Below, piece by piece: positions 12,301 through 20,100 of a stretch of 29,979 bases of DNA. Location: positions 1 to 29,979 of the forward strand of contig BQKZ01001822.1 of assembly GCA_036244855.1 (NCBI GenBank). The letters are read 5' to 3'. Origin of the DNA: Temnopleurus reevesii. Lineage: Eukaryota; Echinodermata; Echinoidea; Temnopleuroida; Temnopleuridae. The first letter of the stretch is position 1, and the number at the start of each line of letters is the position of its first letter. The notes under the pieces were generated by a model. It saw only the letters and a program-made list of their open reading frames with translations. It searched no databases and had not been told where the DNA came from. Position numbers and translations under genes: made by a program.

Positions 12301-12445
12301 GTTTCGCGTCGTTCGGGGTGGAGTTTGTGATTTGGGAGGGTGGGGTGCCTCCCCGATGGTATTCTCCTTTCAAAGTTATTTGATCATCTTCTTTTTCTTC
12401 TCCATCAGAGTCAAAGAATGAATCACTCGCATATTTAGAGGTCAT
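2804..12445 (-). CDS. LCA5: Lebercilin (LCA5 family) ciliary coiled-coil protein, nine coding exons
   Basis: Joining 12445-11908, 11554-11058, 10530-10393, 9816-9253, 8792-8358, 7209-7182, 6030-5761, 4234-4075 and 3317-2804 (minus strand) gives one open frame of 1047 residues; every junction is GT/AG and every phase fits. Residues ~206-400 resemble the vertebrate lebercilin domain: RRMLSAK, ENKLMK..LQRRQENALSKFED, LRERLRRTQDREK, then ELEVRNIYSNR. LLLAKMKEID (855-864), FGGYAPSF (914-921) and the C-terminal DDDIEEV also match the vertebrate protein as I recall it. Lebercilin acts at basal bodies and ciliary axonemes and is linked to intraflagellar transport; loss causes Leber congenital amaurosis in humans. 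Human lebercilin is about 700 residues, so this one is longer, partly through exons at 8358-8792 and 5761-6030. Layout: RS-rich N terminus, coiled coil, ER/K-rich helix, disordered acidic tail. I cannot exclude that it is the single ancestor-like gene of LCA5 and LCA5L. Confidence 0.9.
3805..4005 (-). repeat. tRNA-derived SINE
   Basis: On the minus strand a tRNA-like head (TGGTGATGCAGTAGTTCTG, an A-box-like region) is followed by AAGGTTGAATCCC (B box, 3954-3942). The body then reads ATGGCATTAATTTCCTT and, later, TTCCTTGAAATGCC, which resembles the conserved core of SINEs I associate with marine invertebrates. It lies in the last LCA5 intron in the same orientation as the gene. Exact ends are uncertain. 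Confidence 0.6.
4075..4234 (-). CDS. LCA5: LCA5 exon, charged helix with LLLAKMKEID motif (residues 824-877)
   Basis: Acceptor tgttacag|agagga and donor tacaa|gtaagc bound 160 nt, phase 1 in and phase 2 out. It encodes ERKREEEELAAQRKKQKEE then RRKKDLLLAKMKEID. The latter corresponds to LKREMLLAKLNEID in vertebrate lebercilin, a useful anchor that places this exon in the same gene as the coiled coil 5 kb away. If translation were to run on past the donor it would stop within two codons. Confidence 0.88.
4766..4942. repeat. Inverted-repeat (MITE-like) element with internal tandem words
   Basis: Ends CAGTCAAACCTGTCT and AGACTGGTTTGACTG are imperfect terminal inverted repeats. The interior repeats CACCTGTCTATAG / TGCCTATAGTAGCCACCTG / GCCTGTCTACAGTAGCC. 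It lies in the LCA5 intron 4235-5760; the rest of that intron is AT-rich with no feature I can name. Confidence 0.65.
5761..6030 (-). CDS. LCA5: LCA5 probable cassette exon, acidic/Ser-rich (residues 734-823)
   Basis: Acceptor ttatcacag|agagta and donor aatg|gtaaat bound 270 nt, phase 1 to 1, so it is skippable in frame. The peptide is disordered: SAPKTPNFDDDDSPSSEEDN, then PFFGSKPTKAPF (759-770) and a Ser/Asn/Pro-rich stretch. PFFGSK echoes SFFGPK in the other candidate cassette. No stop codons in frame and good splice sites support it as coding. Confidence 0.78.
6281..6460. repeat. Two-copy 90-bp tandem repeat
   Basis: 6281-6370 and 6371-6460 align at an offset of 90 bases; the shared core AATTCCCCAAATCATGTAGC is nearly identical in both. 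It lies in the LCA5 intron 6031-7181. The short open frame across it is an artefact of the repeat. Confidence 0.7.
7182..7209 (-). CDS. LCA5: LCA5 28-nt microexon (residues 725-733)
   Basis: Acceptor gaattttag|gagaga and donor gaag|gtaagt bound only 28 nt, phase 0 in and phase 1 out. It encodes ERERKLKEE, which extends the charged helix of the 9253-9816 exon and has exactly the phases needed to connect it to the 4075-4234 exon or the 5761-6030 exon. Without it the reading frame of the downstream exons cannot be joined. Confidence 0.78.
7210..8357. other. LCA5 intron with no recognisable element
   Basis: AT-rich sequence with ordinary splice ends. I see no conserved reading frame or clear inverted repeat. 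A stretch around 7445-7640 (CAATTTCAATTTTATTTGTG onward) may be the tail of an old retroelement, but I cannot support that firmly. Confidence 0.3.
8358..8792 (-). CDS. LCA5: LCA5 probable cassette exon with YxPSF motif repeats (residues 580-724)
   Basis: Acceptor gtgagcag|ggtcgtg and donor gcg|gtaatt bound 435 nt, phase 0 to 0, so skipping it keeps frame. The peptide is low-complexity and not helical: it starts GRVSFFGPKNPY, contains YEPYF (603-607), YKPSF (638-642) and YKPSF (660-664), the last two inside a 22-residue tandem repeat (SKETGSYKPSF, SKETDSYKPSF), then a run of eight glycines (685-692). It separates two highly charged helical blocks. In-frame coding and clean splice sites support it as real; the cassette reading is inference. 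Confidence 0.8.
8793..9252. other. LCA5 intron, nothing recognised
   Basis: AT-rich intron between the charged-helix exon and the YxPSF exon. No repeats or reading frames of note. Confidence 0.3.
9253..9816 (-). CDS. LCA5: LCA5 exon, end of lebercilin domain, phosphosite repeats and charged helix (residues 392-579)
   Basis: Acceptor cttctgcag|gaaaag and donor agaaag|gtaaag bound 564 nt, phase 0 to 0. It begins EKEKELEVRNIYSNR, the conserved end of the lebercilin domain. A Lys-rich linker carries three near-repeats, KETPRKE, KESPRKE, KESPRKD (~465-485), each a proline-directed S/T-P-x-K site. From ~513 to 579 the peptide is almost wholly E, R, K and D with no helix breaker (LDEEKLRAEERRKKEKDEEE), which suggests a single alpha helix or coiled coil running into the next helix-coding exon. 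Confidence 0.9.
10031..10131. repeat. Near-perfect palindrome (30-nt arms)
   Basis: Arms TAATTGAAGAAAGTTGATCA... (10031-10060) and its exact reverse complement (10102-10131) are separated by 41 nt. A 12-nt direct repeat TAAGAAGTAAAC occurs at 9984-9995 and again at 10130-10141. It lies in the LCA5 intron 9817-10392. It could be a young fold-back insertion or a template-switch product. Confidence 0.8.
10393..10530 (-). CDS. LCA5: LCA5 exon, coiled coil continued (residues 346-391)
   Basis: Bounded by ccatccag|gagcta and ctcaaa|gtgagt; 138 nt, phase 0 to 0. It encodes ELEKHIEHLKKNTKHD then REYRARVAYLEEEN, which continues the coiled coil in register from the previous exon. It has no start or stop of its own, so a simple ORF search misses it. 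Confidence 0.88.
10531..11057. other. LCA5 intron, nothing recognised
   Basis: AT-rich intron between two coiled-coil exons. I see no repeat or other element here. Confidence 0.3.
11058..11554 (-). CDS. LCA5: LCA5 exon, core of lebercilin coiled coil (residues 180-345)
   Basis: Acceptor ttttcag|ttcctccc and donor aat|gtgagt flank 497 nt that enter in phase 1 and leave in phase 0. After a short basic linker (PPKKKAAGRS) the peptide becomes a continuous heptad-like coiled coil from RRMLSAK (~207) onward. This is the part that most clearly identifies the family: spacing of RRQENALSKFED and ERLRRTQDREKDKDRR parallels the human protein. Confidence 0.92.
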
Positions 12446-12534
12446 ATTCCAAAAAAGTTGAGAGAATCACGTTTGTCTCTCATCGTTCATCAGTTGCAGG
12501 AGTATTCTGAGCACTTCTTGATAATGGATCAGCT
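11908..12534 (-). CDS. LCA5: LCA5 exon with start codon (residues 1-179), RS-rich
   Basis: The start ATG is at 12445-12443. A minus-strand acceptor (cattttag) ends at 12535, so 12534-12446 is 5' UTR inside this exon and a noncoding exon must lie upstream. The donor aag|gtgagt is at 11908/11907, leaving phase 1. The peptide opens with an acidic SDSFFDSDGEEKEDD stretch, then is Ser/Arg-rich, with SRSRSRSRSP at ~93-102 and SRSRSRSPDY at ~105-114. Such RS repeats are typical of SR-kinase substrates; I do not recall one this strong in human lebercilin. The region is predicted to be disordered. Confidence 0.85.
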
Positions 12535-12719
12535 CTAAAATGATAAAGAATAAAATGGAAAAGGAAGAAAATATGTTAATGATGAACATGATGTACAGGT
12601 CGTACTGTATAAAATTGAAATCCAAATTTCATGAAAAAATTTGATTTAGGCCTACTTAAATCAAGACAATCCACTGCCAGAACAGAATATCTTTTTTTTT
12701 ACAAAATTCTTTAAAGATA

Positions 12720-12966
12720 TTTTGGTACCGTACGAGGACCGGTTTCCGGCCAGGGGGGTGTAACCGGCCACAAAACCTCATGCACTTTGTCTATGGCGCG
12801 CACATGGCGCGCACTTAGGTCAAATGCGCGCTTAAATAAGCGTACGTACGCTTCAACACAATCCCTATGGAGGTTCAAATCACCAGGCAGGTGGCCGAAT
12901 ACACCCGCCCCATGTCGCTTGACGATCGCCGATTGCTGCGCGAATATACGGGCGCCATTCATTAAG
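12720..12966. other. CpG-rich patch in the LCA5 5' intron
   Basis: This stretch is clearly more GC- and CpG-rich than the AT-rich DNA around it, with words such as ATGGCGCGCACATGGCGCGC, GCGTACGTACGC, CGACGATCGCCG and GGCGCC, and an inverted pair ACCGGTTTCCGGCC / TAACCGGCC. It could be an alternative promoter or a young repeat. The open frames on both strands across it carry no recognisable protein motif. Confidence 0.4.
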
Positions 12967-14059
12967 TTATGCACATCAATTTAAAGCCCAGAATTTCGGC
13001 TACATTATGATCTGAAAATAAACTTGAAATGGTAGATCTTGTGACTTATGGAAGAGCAAAACTGCTTAAGCGGCCGGACACTGGACCTTATACGGTACAC
13101 GTATACTTTACTTAGCCTTGAATGTCCAGACAAATTCCGGACAGGTACGCTAACGGTTATCTGGACAAAAAATGTCAACTTTAGAGTTCTTTATAATTTC
13201 CTCAACTGGATACATGTATGCCACCGATTTTGTGAATTTCTTGTACATTATTGTTGATAATATTCCAGAAGGATGGATCTTCATAATAATATATATTACT
13301 CTCTGATACACATTAGTTTCAAATCTGAAGAATTAACTTGAAAAAAAATTTAAGATTGTACTTTTGTGAGAAATCTGGAGTGGAGTCACAGTCACACTCA
13401 GTACTCACACAGTGTAATCTGTCTGCTATTCAATTCAGTCTCATAGATATTACTAGATAGGCAGTTTATACACAGTGTGTCAAATACAAATTGTCATTGT
13501 AAACAATAAGTTTCATATTAACAAATTTTGTGTCCAGAAAATAAACACCTCCATACAAGACTAACACTACAGTAACATCTTTGCACAGCAAACCCGAGTT
13601 TCGTTTGAGCACTCAACCGGAAACACGGTAGGCCGCCCACACAAGGAAATTACCACCTCACTAGAAAAAAAAAGCTAAGAATGTAAGATTGCACCAGAAA
13701 TCTGCTTTAAAATCACGAATTATCTCTAAATATAACTTTATAAACTGAAGAACATGCCATGCTTCTACAAGATCTGATGTTACCTATCCTTCATTGAAAC
13801 TATAATAAGGTGAGTTGTCAAATAGAATTTTAGCGTAGATTTCTCGAATTGTCGTCTGAATAAATTGGCGATGAACGCTCGCCGCACTCATTTTGGGGTG
13901 TCATTGGAGCGATCACTCTGCGGCTAGACACGGGGAGTGGTTAACCTTGGAATGATATCGACCGGAGATTCGGCTTCATGCTTAAAATTTGATATTTAAC
14001 AATAATCGAACAAACTAATTGGAAAAGTACAGTAAAATACATAACTAGAATACACATAC

Positions 14060-14270
14060 CTGATAAATATGTCGCTATAAAAATATTTTAATTCCTACAA
14101 TGCCTTTTATTTGTGACATTTCTTCGTTTTTCTGGATCAATTTTTCTGAAGGGCTGTGGTATGTTGGTGTCGTTGCGAGCGTAGCAGCTAGCATTGTTTT
14201 GAAACGCAAATATGGCAACCATGTGACGTTTTATCTGCCGCCATCTACCGGTCAGCATTTCTGTAGTGTC
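14060..14270 (-). other. Candidate LCA5 5' noncoding exon and promoter-proximal region
   Basis: LCA5 must have an upstream noncoding exon because an acceptor ends at 12535. The best donor I see on the minus strand upstream is ttatcag|gtatgt at 14060/14059. The sequence before it (to about 14270) is less AT-rich than its surroundings. The upstream limit is a guess, and another donor cannot be excluded. It would make the 5' intron 12535-14059. Confidence 0.35.
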
Positions 14271-15689
14271 GGCTGCTAGATACTAGCGTCAAATCACCTG
14301 TATTTCGTCTTTCACAAAATAATCTGATTGTAAAGGTTTTGAATTATGTAAAAACATACATCAAACGCTAACGTTATAAAATTGCACTTGGTTCAAGATG
14401 TACCAATGAATATTTAGTTAAAGAAAGAGGAAGGGAAATCAGCCTTTGATCTACCAAGGGTGGGTGATTTGGTACTCAGAGTCTCAGTCGAGGTGTTTAA
14501 TTGGTTGCCGAAGAAAGATCTAAAAAAAAAAAAAAAAAAGGTTGGTCGTTTGGAAAGAGTTTTCATTTAACATTATTCTATTATGATATTGTGTGAATGT
14601 TTTTTTTCTATTGTCGGGTAAATTTCAGAGGGTTGATTAGTCGAGAACAAATTAGATTTTTTTTTTCATCTGTTTGTTTTAAATCTATTTATTATCATTA
14701 TTATTGTTTTTTTTTTGTTTGTGTATTTATTTTGTTTTTATGCGTAATGTTTTTCAGGTGAATGGTGCCTGCGTGTTTGATCTAAATTGGTGTTTTTGTT
14801 TCGTGTTAAATTTTACTTTTATCGATTACATAATGTACATGAATATTGCAGACACTGCCCCCAAATGGTTCCGCGGTCCCTGTATTGACATTCAATGCTG
14901 GTTTAATTCCAGTTTGATGAATATTTGTACCTATTGATTTTAATCCAATGACTAATTGTTAGTGTTTTAGACGTACATTCACACAGTACTGCATTCATTT
15001 TTTGTTTTGTTATTTTTTCATTAATATTATTTTGGGGTTCGATCAATAACAATACACAAACATTTTATACTCTAGTTATAAAGCTCCTTTATTTGTGTAT
15101 TTGGTAAACTAAAGATGGTTTTTATTGTTTTACTTTTAGGACAACTTATATGATAAAGATCTATTTATCTTCCCAGGCAGAATTCACAGTCCATAATAAT
15201 GCCACTCATCGTGAGGGGGGGGGGGGGGGGGGAGACCTCCCGTGTTAGTTTCGGGTCGCCGAATTTGAGGTAAAAATGGTGCAAATATGGCATTTTGGTT
15301 GGGTTTACCAACATGACCAATAATATGCTAACCAACTTATTTTTCATTTAGCATATTTTTTATTTGCTTGTCAACGTAAGCCAGGTAGTGCAGAAATTAA
15401 TGAATATGAAACAGAAAAATAAAACAAAAAGGAGGAGCTGCGACGGAATACAACATACAGTTCCTATCCTGTGTGCTAATAGGAAAGACTTTAACGTGGT
15501 TAACTTATTTGTCTGTGTAATATAGGAGGGGCTTTCAGTGAAACTTAATTATCCAAGGTATATCAGTTACAAACTTGTATCACAATAATTACACGGCTAT
15601 ACATCACGAAAACTTGCTGGTATGTCTTTCTACTTAGAGGCATATTGTCTATCAATGAAGGTTACCTTGATATAAATTCCTTGGAATAA
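14271..15689. other. Divergent intergenic region
   Basis: Between the putative 5' exons of LCA5 (minus) and the DUF21 gene (plus). It is AT-rich with A17 near 14523, T-rich stretches, and a G run of about 16 at 15217-15232. I see no coding exon. Both promoters should lie here or at its edges. Confidence 0.4.
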
Positions 15690-15748
15690 ACAAATTTAGT
15701 GCACGCGGAAATTGTTTTCGCTCATTTCTGTGATCTGCAGGTATTAAA
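15690..15748 (+). other. Candidate 5' noncoding exon of DUF21 gene
   Basis: The first coding exon has an acceptor 5 nt before the ATG, so a noncoding exon is required. A consensus-like donor ttaaa|gtgagt occurs at 15748/15749, with a TATA-like gatataaat at about 15669. The exon limits are a guess. The implied 5' intron is 15749-16962. Confidence 0.3.
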
Positions 15749-16462
15749 GTGAGTACCTTTTATTTGTTTTTGCGAAATCAAATATTTTTTTTATCATAAA
15801 ACTCTATTCACATAGGAAGGCAATCATTTATTATATTATTTCATTCGATAGCGACACATCGAGAAGAAAATCGTTAAAAGACAGTAATAATAGGTCCATC
15901 CATCAGTTTTCAAATGTTCGACTCATTCTGAAATGAATGATAAAGTGTGTTTCTTTCAAAATATGTCCGCAATAAGTTGTTATTTTCAACATATGCGGAT
16001 AATGGAATATCTCGAGGTATCTCGTATACCGTATTCGTAGGACTAGAGTTGAAACACTTTCGGAATCTGAGCTGAATGAATCCAAATAATCTTTATGGGT
16101 GAACAAATTTGAATCGATGGCTTTTTCAGTTTGTTTAGTAGGCCTAGGATTATAATTATTGATATTATTAGTAGTATTAGTAGTAATAGAAGTAGTGGTA
16201 GTAGCTTTAGTGGTAGTGGTGTAGCAGTATAGTAGAAGCAACAAAAATTGTTGTTTGTTAGTATTTAAAAAACGATCCAATTGGTGTGTTTTTTAAATTG
16301 TTATTTTTGTGTTATAATATGTTTGATTATTTCTTTGTTACTTAAACTATGTTGTGTATATTTGGATTAATAAGATATGAATTACTCCCCCCCCCCAAAA
16401 AAAAAATGTAGATGGCAGTGGTATAAAGTAGTAGGCATTCGTGCACCGAGGATATGAAGGGC

Positions 16463-16495
16463 GGGGTGCCCGACCAACTTCACATTTTGCACCCC
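16463..16495. repeat. Short inverted repeat GGGGTGC / GCACCCC in GC-richer block
   Basis: Perfect 7-nt arms around 19 nt. They sit in a GC-richer block (about 16440-16695) inside the 5' intron of the DUF21 gene, which looks like part of a dispersed repeat rather than a gene. Confidence 0.4.
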
Positions 16496-16712
16496 ACGAG
16501 GAGTTGACAAGTTAAAAAGGCTGTACATTACAATACACCGGCGCCCCACAAGATCAGCAAATTGTTACGCTCCCTCCAACCCATCCCCCAAGGAGCTGAG
16601 ACGCCAATTCGGTGCCCTTTTAATTTAAAATTTTGCACCTCCGAGCTTCTTGCCCGGAGCCAAACGCCCCCAAACCCCATCCCCACGGTGCGCATGATAG
16701 TATGTATTTATG

Positions 16713-16740
16713 TATGTATGTATTATTATTATTATTATTA

Positions 16741-16771
<31 letters not shown>

Positions 16772-16845
16772 CATTATTATTGTTATTATTATTATGATTA
16801 TGATTATTATTATTATTGTTACTATTATTATTATTATTACTACTT
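16713..16845. repeat. ATT-type microsatellite
   Basis: Imperfect (TAT/ATT)n interrupted by GTT, CAT, GAT and ACT triplets, preceded by TATG repeats. It lies in the 5' intron of the DUF21 gene. The Tyr- or Ile-rich frames on both strands are artefacts. Confidence 0.95.
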
Positions 16846-16962
16846 TCTTTTTAATTTCATTATCATTATTATTAGTGTTAGCAGTACAGTTGTAGTAGTA
16901 GTCCCCCCCCCCCAAATGATCATTATGTATATATATATATTTTTTAAATACTTATTTTGCAG

Positions 16963-17112
16963 AAGAGATGTCAATCAACTGCACCGTGGTAGATGCAACC
17001 TCTGTGGACTGTAATGGAACGATATACCAGATACTAGAAGGGCCCATTGGGCCAGACCAGCCTGAGTTCTGGATTTATATCGGAATCTATGTCGCCTTGA
17101 TGCTCTTTGCTG
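16963..17112 (+). CDS. DUF21 gene exon with start codon (residues 1-48)
   Basis: Acceptor attttgcag ends at 16962 and the ATG is at 16968, so only 5 nt of 5' UTR are in this exon and a noncoding exon lies upstream. Donor gctg|gtaaat at 17112/17113, phase 1 out. Encodes a short N terminus with sequons NCT (4-6) and NGT (16-18), then WIYIGIYVALMLFA, the start of the first membrane helix. No signal peptide is seen before it. Confidence 0.85.
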
Positions 17113-20100
17113 GTAAATATATATCTTAGATTGATTACTGAGTGACTAAAAGGGATACATGAACATGTTAACACGGGAGGGAGTATATCATTTCAAAAGA
17201 GTGATATGTCCTTCACTTTTCGGGTGGCGGTTGTCAAATTTTGATTGAAAGCTCGACAGCTCATTTACAATGGGGACTAATTTATATAAAAAAAAATAAA
17301 GATATAATGATATAAATAAATACACGGAAACTAACGAATACGGTTCATTTCTTTATTGTCCACAACTCCGAGTTTCACGCTAGCGATCATCAGGTGGAAT
17401 CACCCATCATTGGTTATACTGAATAAAAACAAAACTATCTACGGCAATACCAAGATCAGTAAATATTAAATGGGCATGACAAGTTCTATAATATAAAGGT
17501 TAATACGATACCGTACTGGAAAATTAAAGTACATGTATCTTTGTAATTATGACTCTTATTACCCTTGTTCAAGAACTTTATACTCAATTTATCAATGATC
17601 TCCAAGCGCTCATTTGAAGATTGCGAAGATTCTGATTGCTTTGATGTCATAAGGGAGAGAGTTCCAATATTTGAGTGCGTTGTTATTAACACAATATCAT
17701 ATTGTTAGTATAACAATAATATTTATAAAGAGAATAACGAATAAGTTAATAATTATTATGATGATAGTGATCATCAGTTAGATTCGTCATCATCACCATA
17801 CCGATAACAATACAACTTTCTTCCAGGTCTGATGGCGGGTCTGACCCTCGGCCTCCTATCACTGGACATCACCACTGTCCAAGTCCTAGCCACGGCCGGT
17901 ACCCCTAGCGAACAGGTGTATGCTACACGTATCCTTCCACTGGTCAAGAACTCACATCTACTACTGGTCACTCTCATTCTGGCCAACGCAGCGGCCGTCG
18001 AGTCCATGCCCATCTTCCTCGATCACGTCACGAATCCGATAATTGCAGTGGTCGTTTCTGTGACGGCTGTGCTCATCTTTGGGGAGTAAGTAAAAACGTT
18101 TTAAATTGGAGCCCATTTTCAAATACGGGGGGGGGGGGGGGGACTTGAGAGCAAAATTATAATTTGACAACTACATAACTGTGTGATGGAAGGCTAATTA
18201 CAGACCTATGAGGCTGCCTGGTCCACACAGCAACAAATGAATTAACTTTTAATGCATCTTATACCAAAGTTTATAGTGTACGCCGCACTTATGATTCCTA
18301 TTTTCATGCATATCATTCGTCATTATTGTCATGCGTGATCGGGCTATATTCCCTTAAAAAATATACTGCCTAGTTTCCAATTTTACAACAGAAATTCATC
18401 ATTAAATGCCCTTTTTTTCTTTAATTGTCTCTCACGAAAGTGGTCAAATAACACAATTTTTTGTTGGTATTTTGATTGAGTGGTATTTCGAGTGTTAAAC
18501 GTTCATTTGAAGACCCTGTAATTTTTAATATTTTCTTTTGTTCATCACTACAGGGTGTTACCGCAATCGATATGCTCCAAATATGGCTTGGCAATTGGAG
18601 CCAACATGGCATGGTATGTACATCATTCATTAAACGTAATCAGCAACACTTATCAATTTTGGTTATTTATTGTGTCTTTTGATTTGGCGTGCTTATACTT
18701 AACGGGACAGTTTCTATAAATAGTTAAATATGTATTATATTTTGCTTAACGCGAAAGTTTCTGTTATTGGTTCAGTATTTATGTACACACTAAAAAAAAG
18801 AGTGTATAAAGTATGCGAAACCTTATCCGACAGAATAGTCTTTCTTTATTGATGACCTAGTTCTATATCCTTTATCTATACTGTCATTGTTTTGTTTTGA
18901 ATTTGCCGAATAAATAATGATAATAGTAATAATATTCATACTTATTTCCAATGTGATGTAATTCAAATCCCCTCTATAATGAAATTATATATGACTCTGT
19001 TTTCAGGTTCGTTTACATCCTCATGGCTCTAACGTTCGTCATTTCATGGCCTATAGCTAAACTGCTCACCTTGCTCCTCGGTGAAGGAACGGGCACTTTC
19101 TACCGCAGATCAGGTTTGTGGTTAAAATTATAGGTTTCTAGAAAACGGCTACCAGTATCGTGACCTCAATTAAATAATGTAATGATAATAGTAATAATAA
19201 AAATATCTTTTTATGCGCCATATTCCAAGTATAAATAAAGTGCTCAAGGCGCAATAAAAGATAATTCACATAACAATATAAACAACCTTGCGGTGGTTGA
19301 TTTTATAAATAGAGGTGCAACATGTGCAAAAAATATCCTTTTGATTTTTGTTCTTTTTTCTTTTTTCTTTTTTTTTTTCCGGGGAGGGGGGGGGGGGCGG
19401 GGGTGCACATGTAGCGTGTTCGAGAATCTGAGCCGATTGAAAGTTTCTTTTAATTCGCAAAGTCATACTGGGGAGTTTGCGATGTTGAATTCTGTTCGAC
19501 TCTTAAAAGCATTTTGTGTTGACACACGCCTACAAAAACTCAATTTGATGGAATTATATTTAAAAGCTCTTTAGCAAATGATGTTGCAATCAGCAAGCAA
19601 GAATGTTATCTATTTCCATTGTTCTGTTTAAGAAAATATGCATTTGGTTGCTGAGGTACACTGCTCATTAATGGCAACGAGGCATTTCTTTTGCTTCCCT
19701 CCGGCTATATCGTGGAATAAGGAGGCCCTTGCCAAATGCTGCTCTCTATTCGAACACATATTGTTGATCAACCACGGTTCTTTTGACATTCATGCCAAAG
19801 TAGCTAATGACACTTTTCCACCATAAATGTCTTGTGAATAGTGATAACGTTCGTATTGATTGTACGATTTTGTTCAAACCTTTTCTGGCATGTTCATGTA
19901 ATTGTATCGCTTTTAATCAAAGCAAGGGTTTTTTTTTATGGGGTTACCGTAGTCCTTCATGTATAGCAAAGAATACACGGGATTAAACCGTACTTGGGAA
20001 CAAATTGTACCTGAAATCTCAACTATTTATTTATTTATTCATTTATTTATTATAACATATTTACAGAGGATGAAAACATGATCAGCATAAAAACTGCTTT

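Noticed and set aside
14200..14225. Full RFX X-box
   Set aside because: Only a half-site ATGGCAAC is clear; the other half does not fit the consensus.
15165..15347. Frame with a run of prolines
   Set aside because: The prolines come from a G homopolymer; no other protein-like feature.
15903..16280. 125-codon minus-strand frame rich in Thr and Asn
   Set aside because: Derived from a GTAGTA/TATTAG low-complexity stretch; no domain.
16562..17014. 150-codon plus-strand frame rich in Tyr
   Set aside because: It runs through the ATT microsatellite and overlaps the real first coding exon in the wrong frame.
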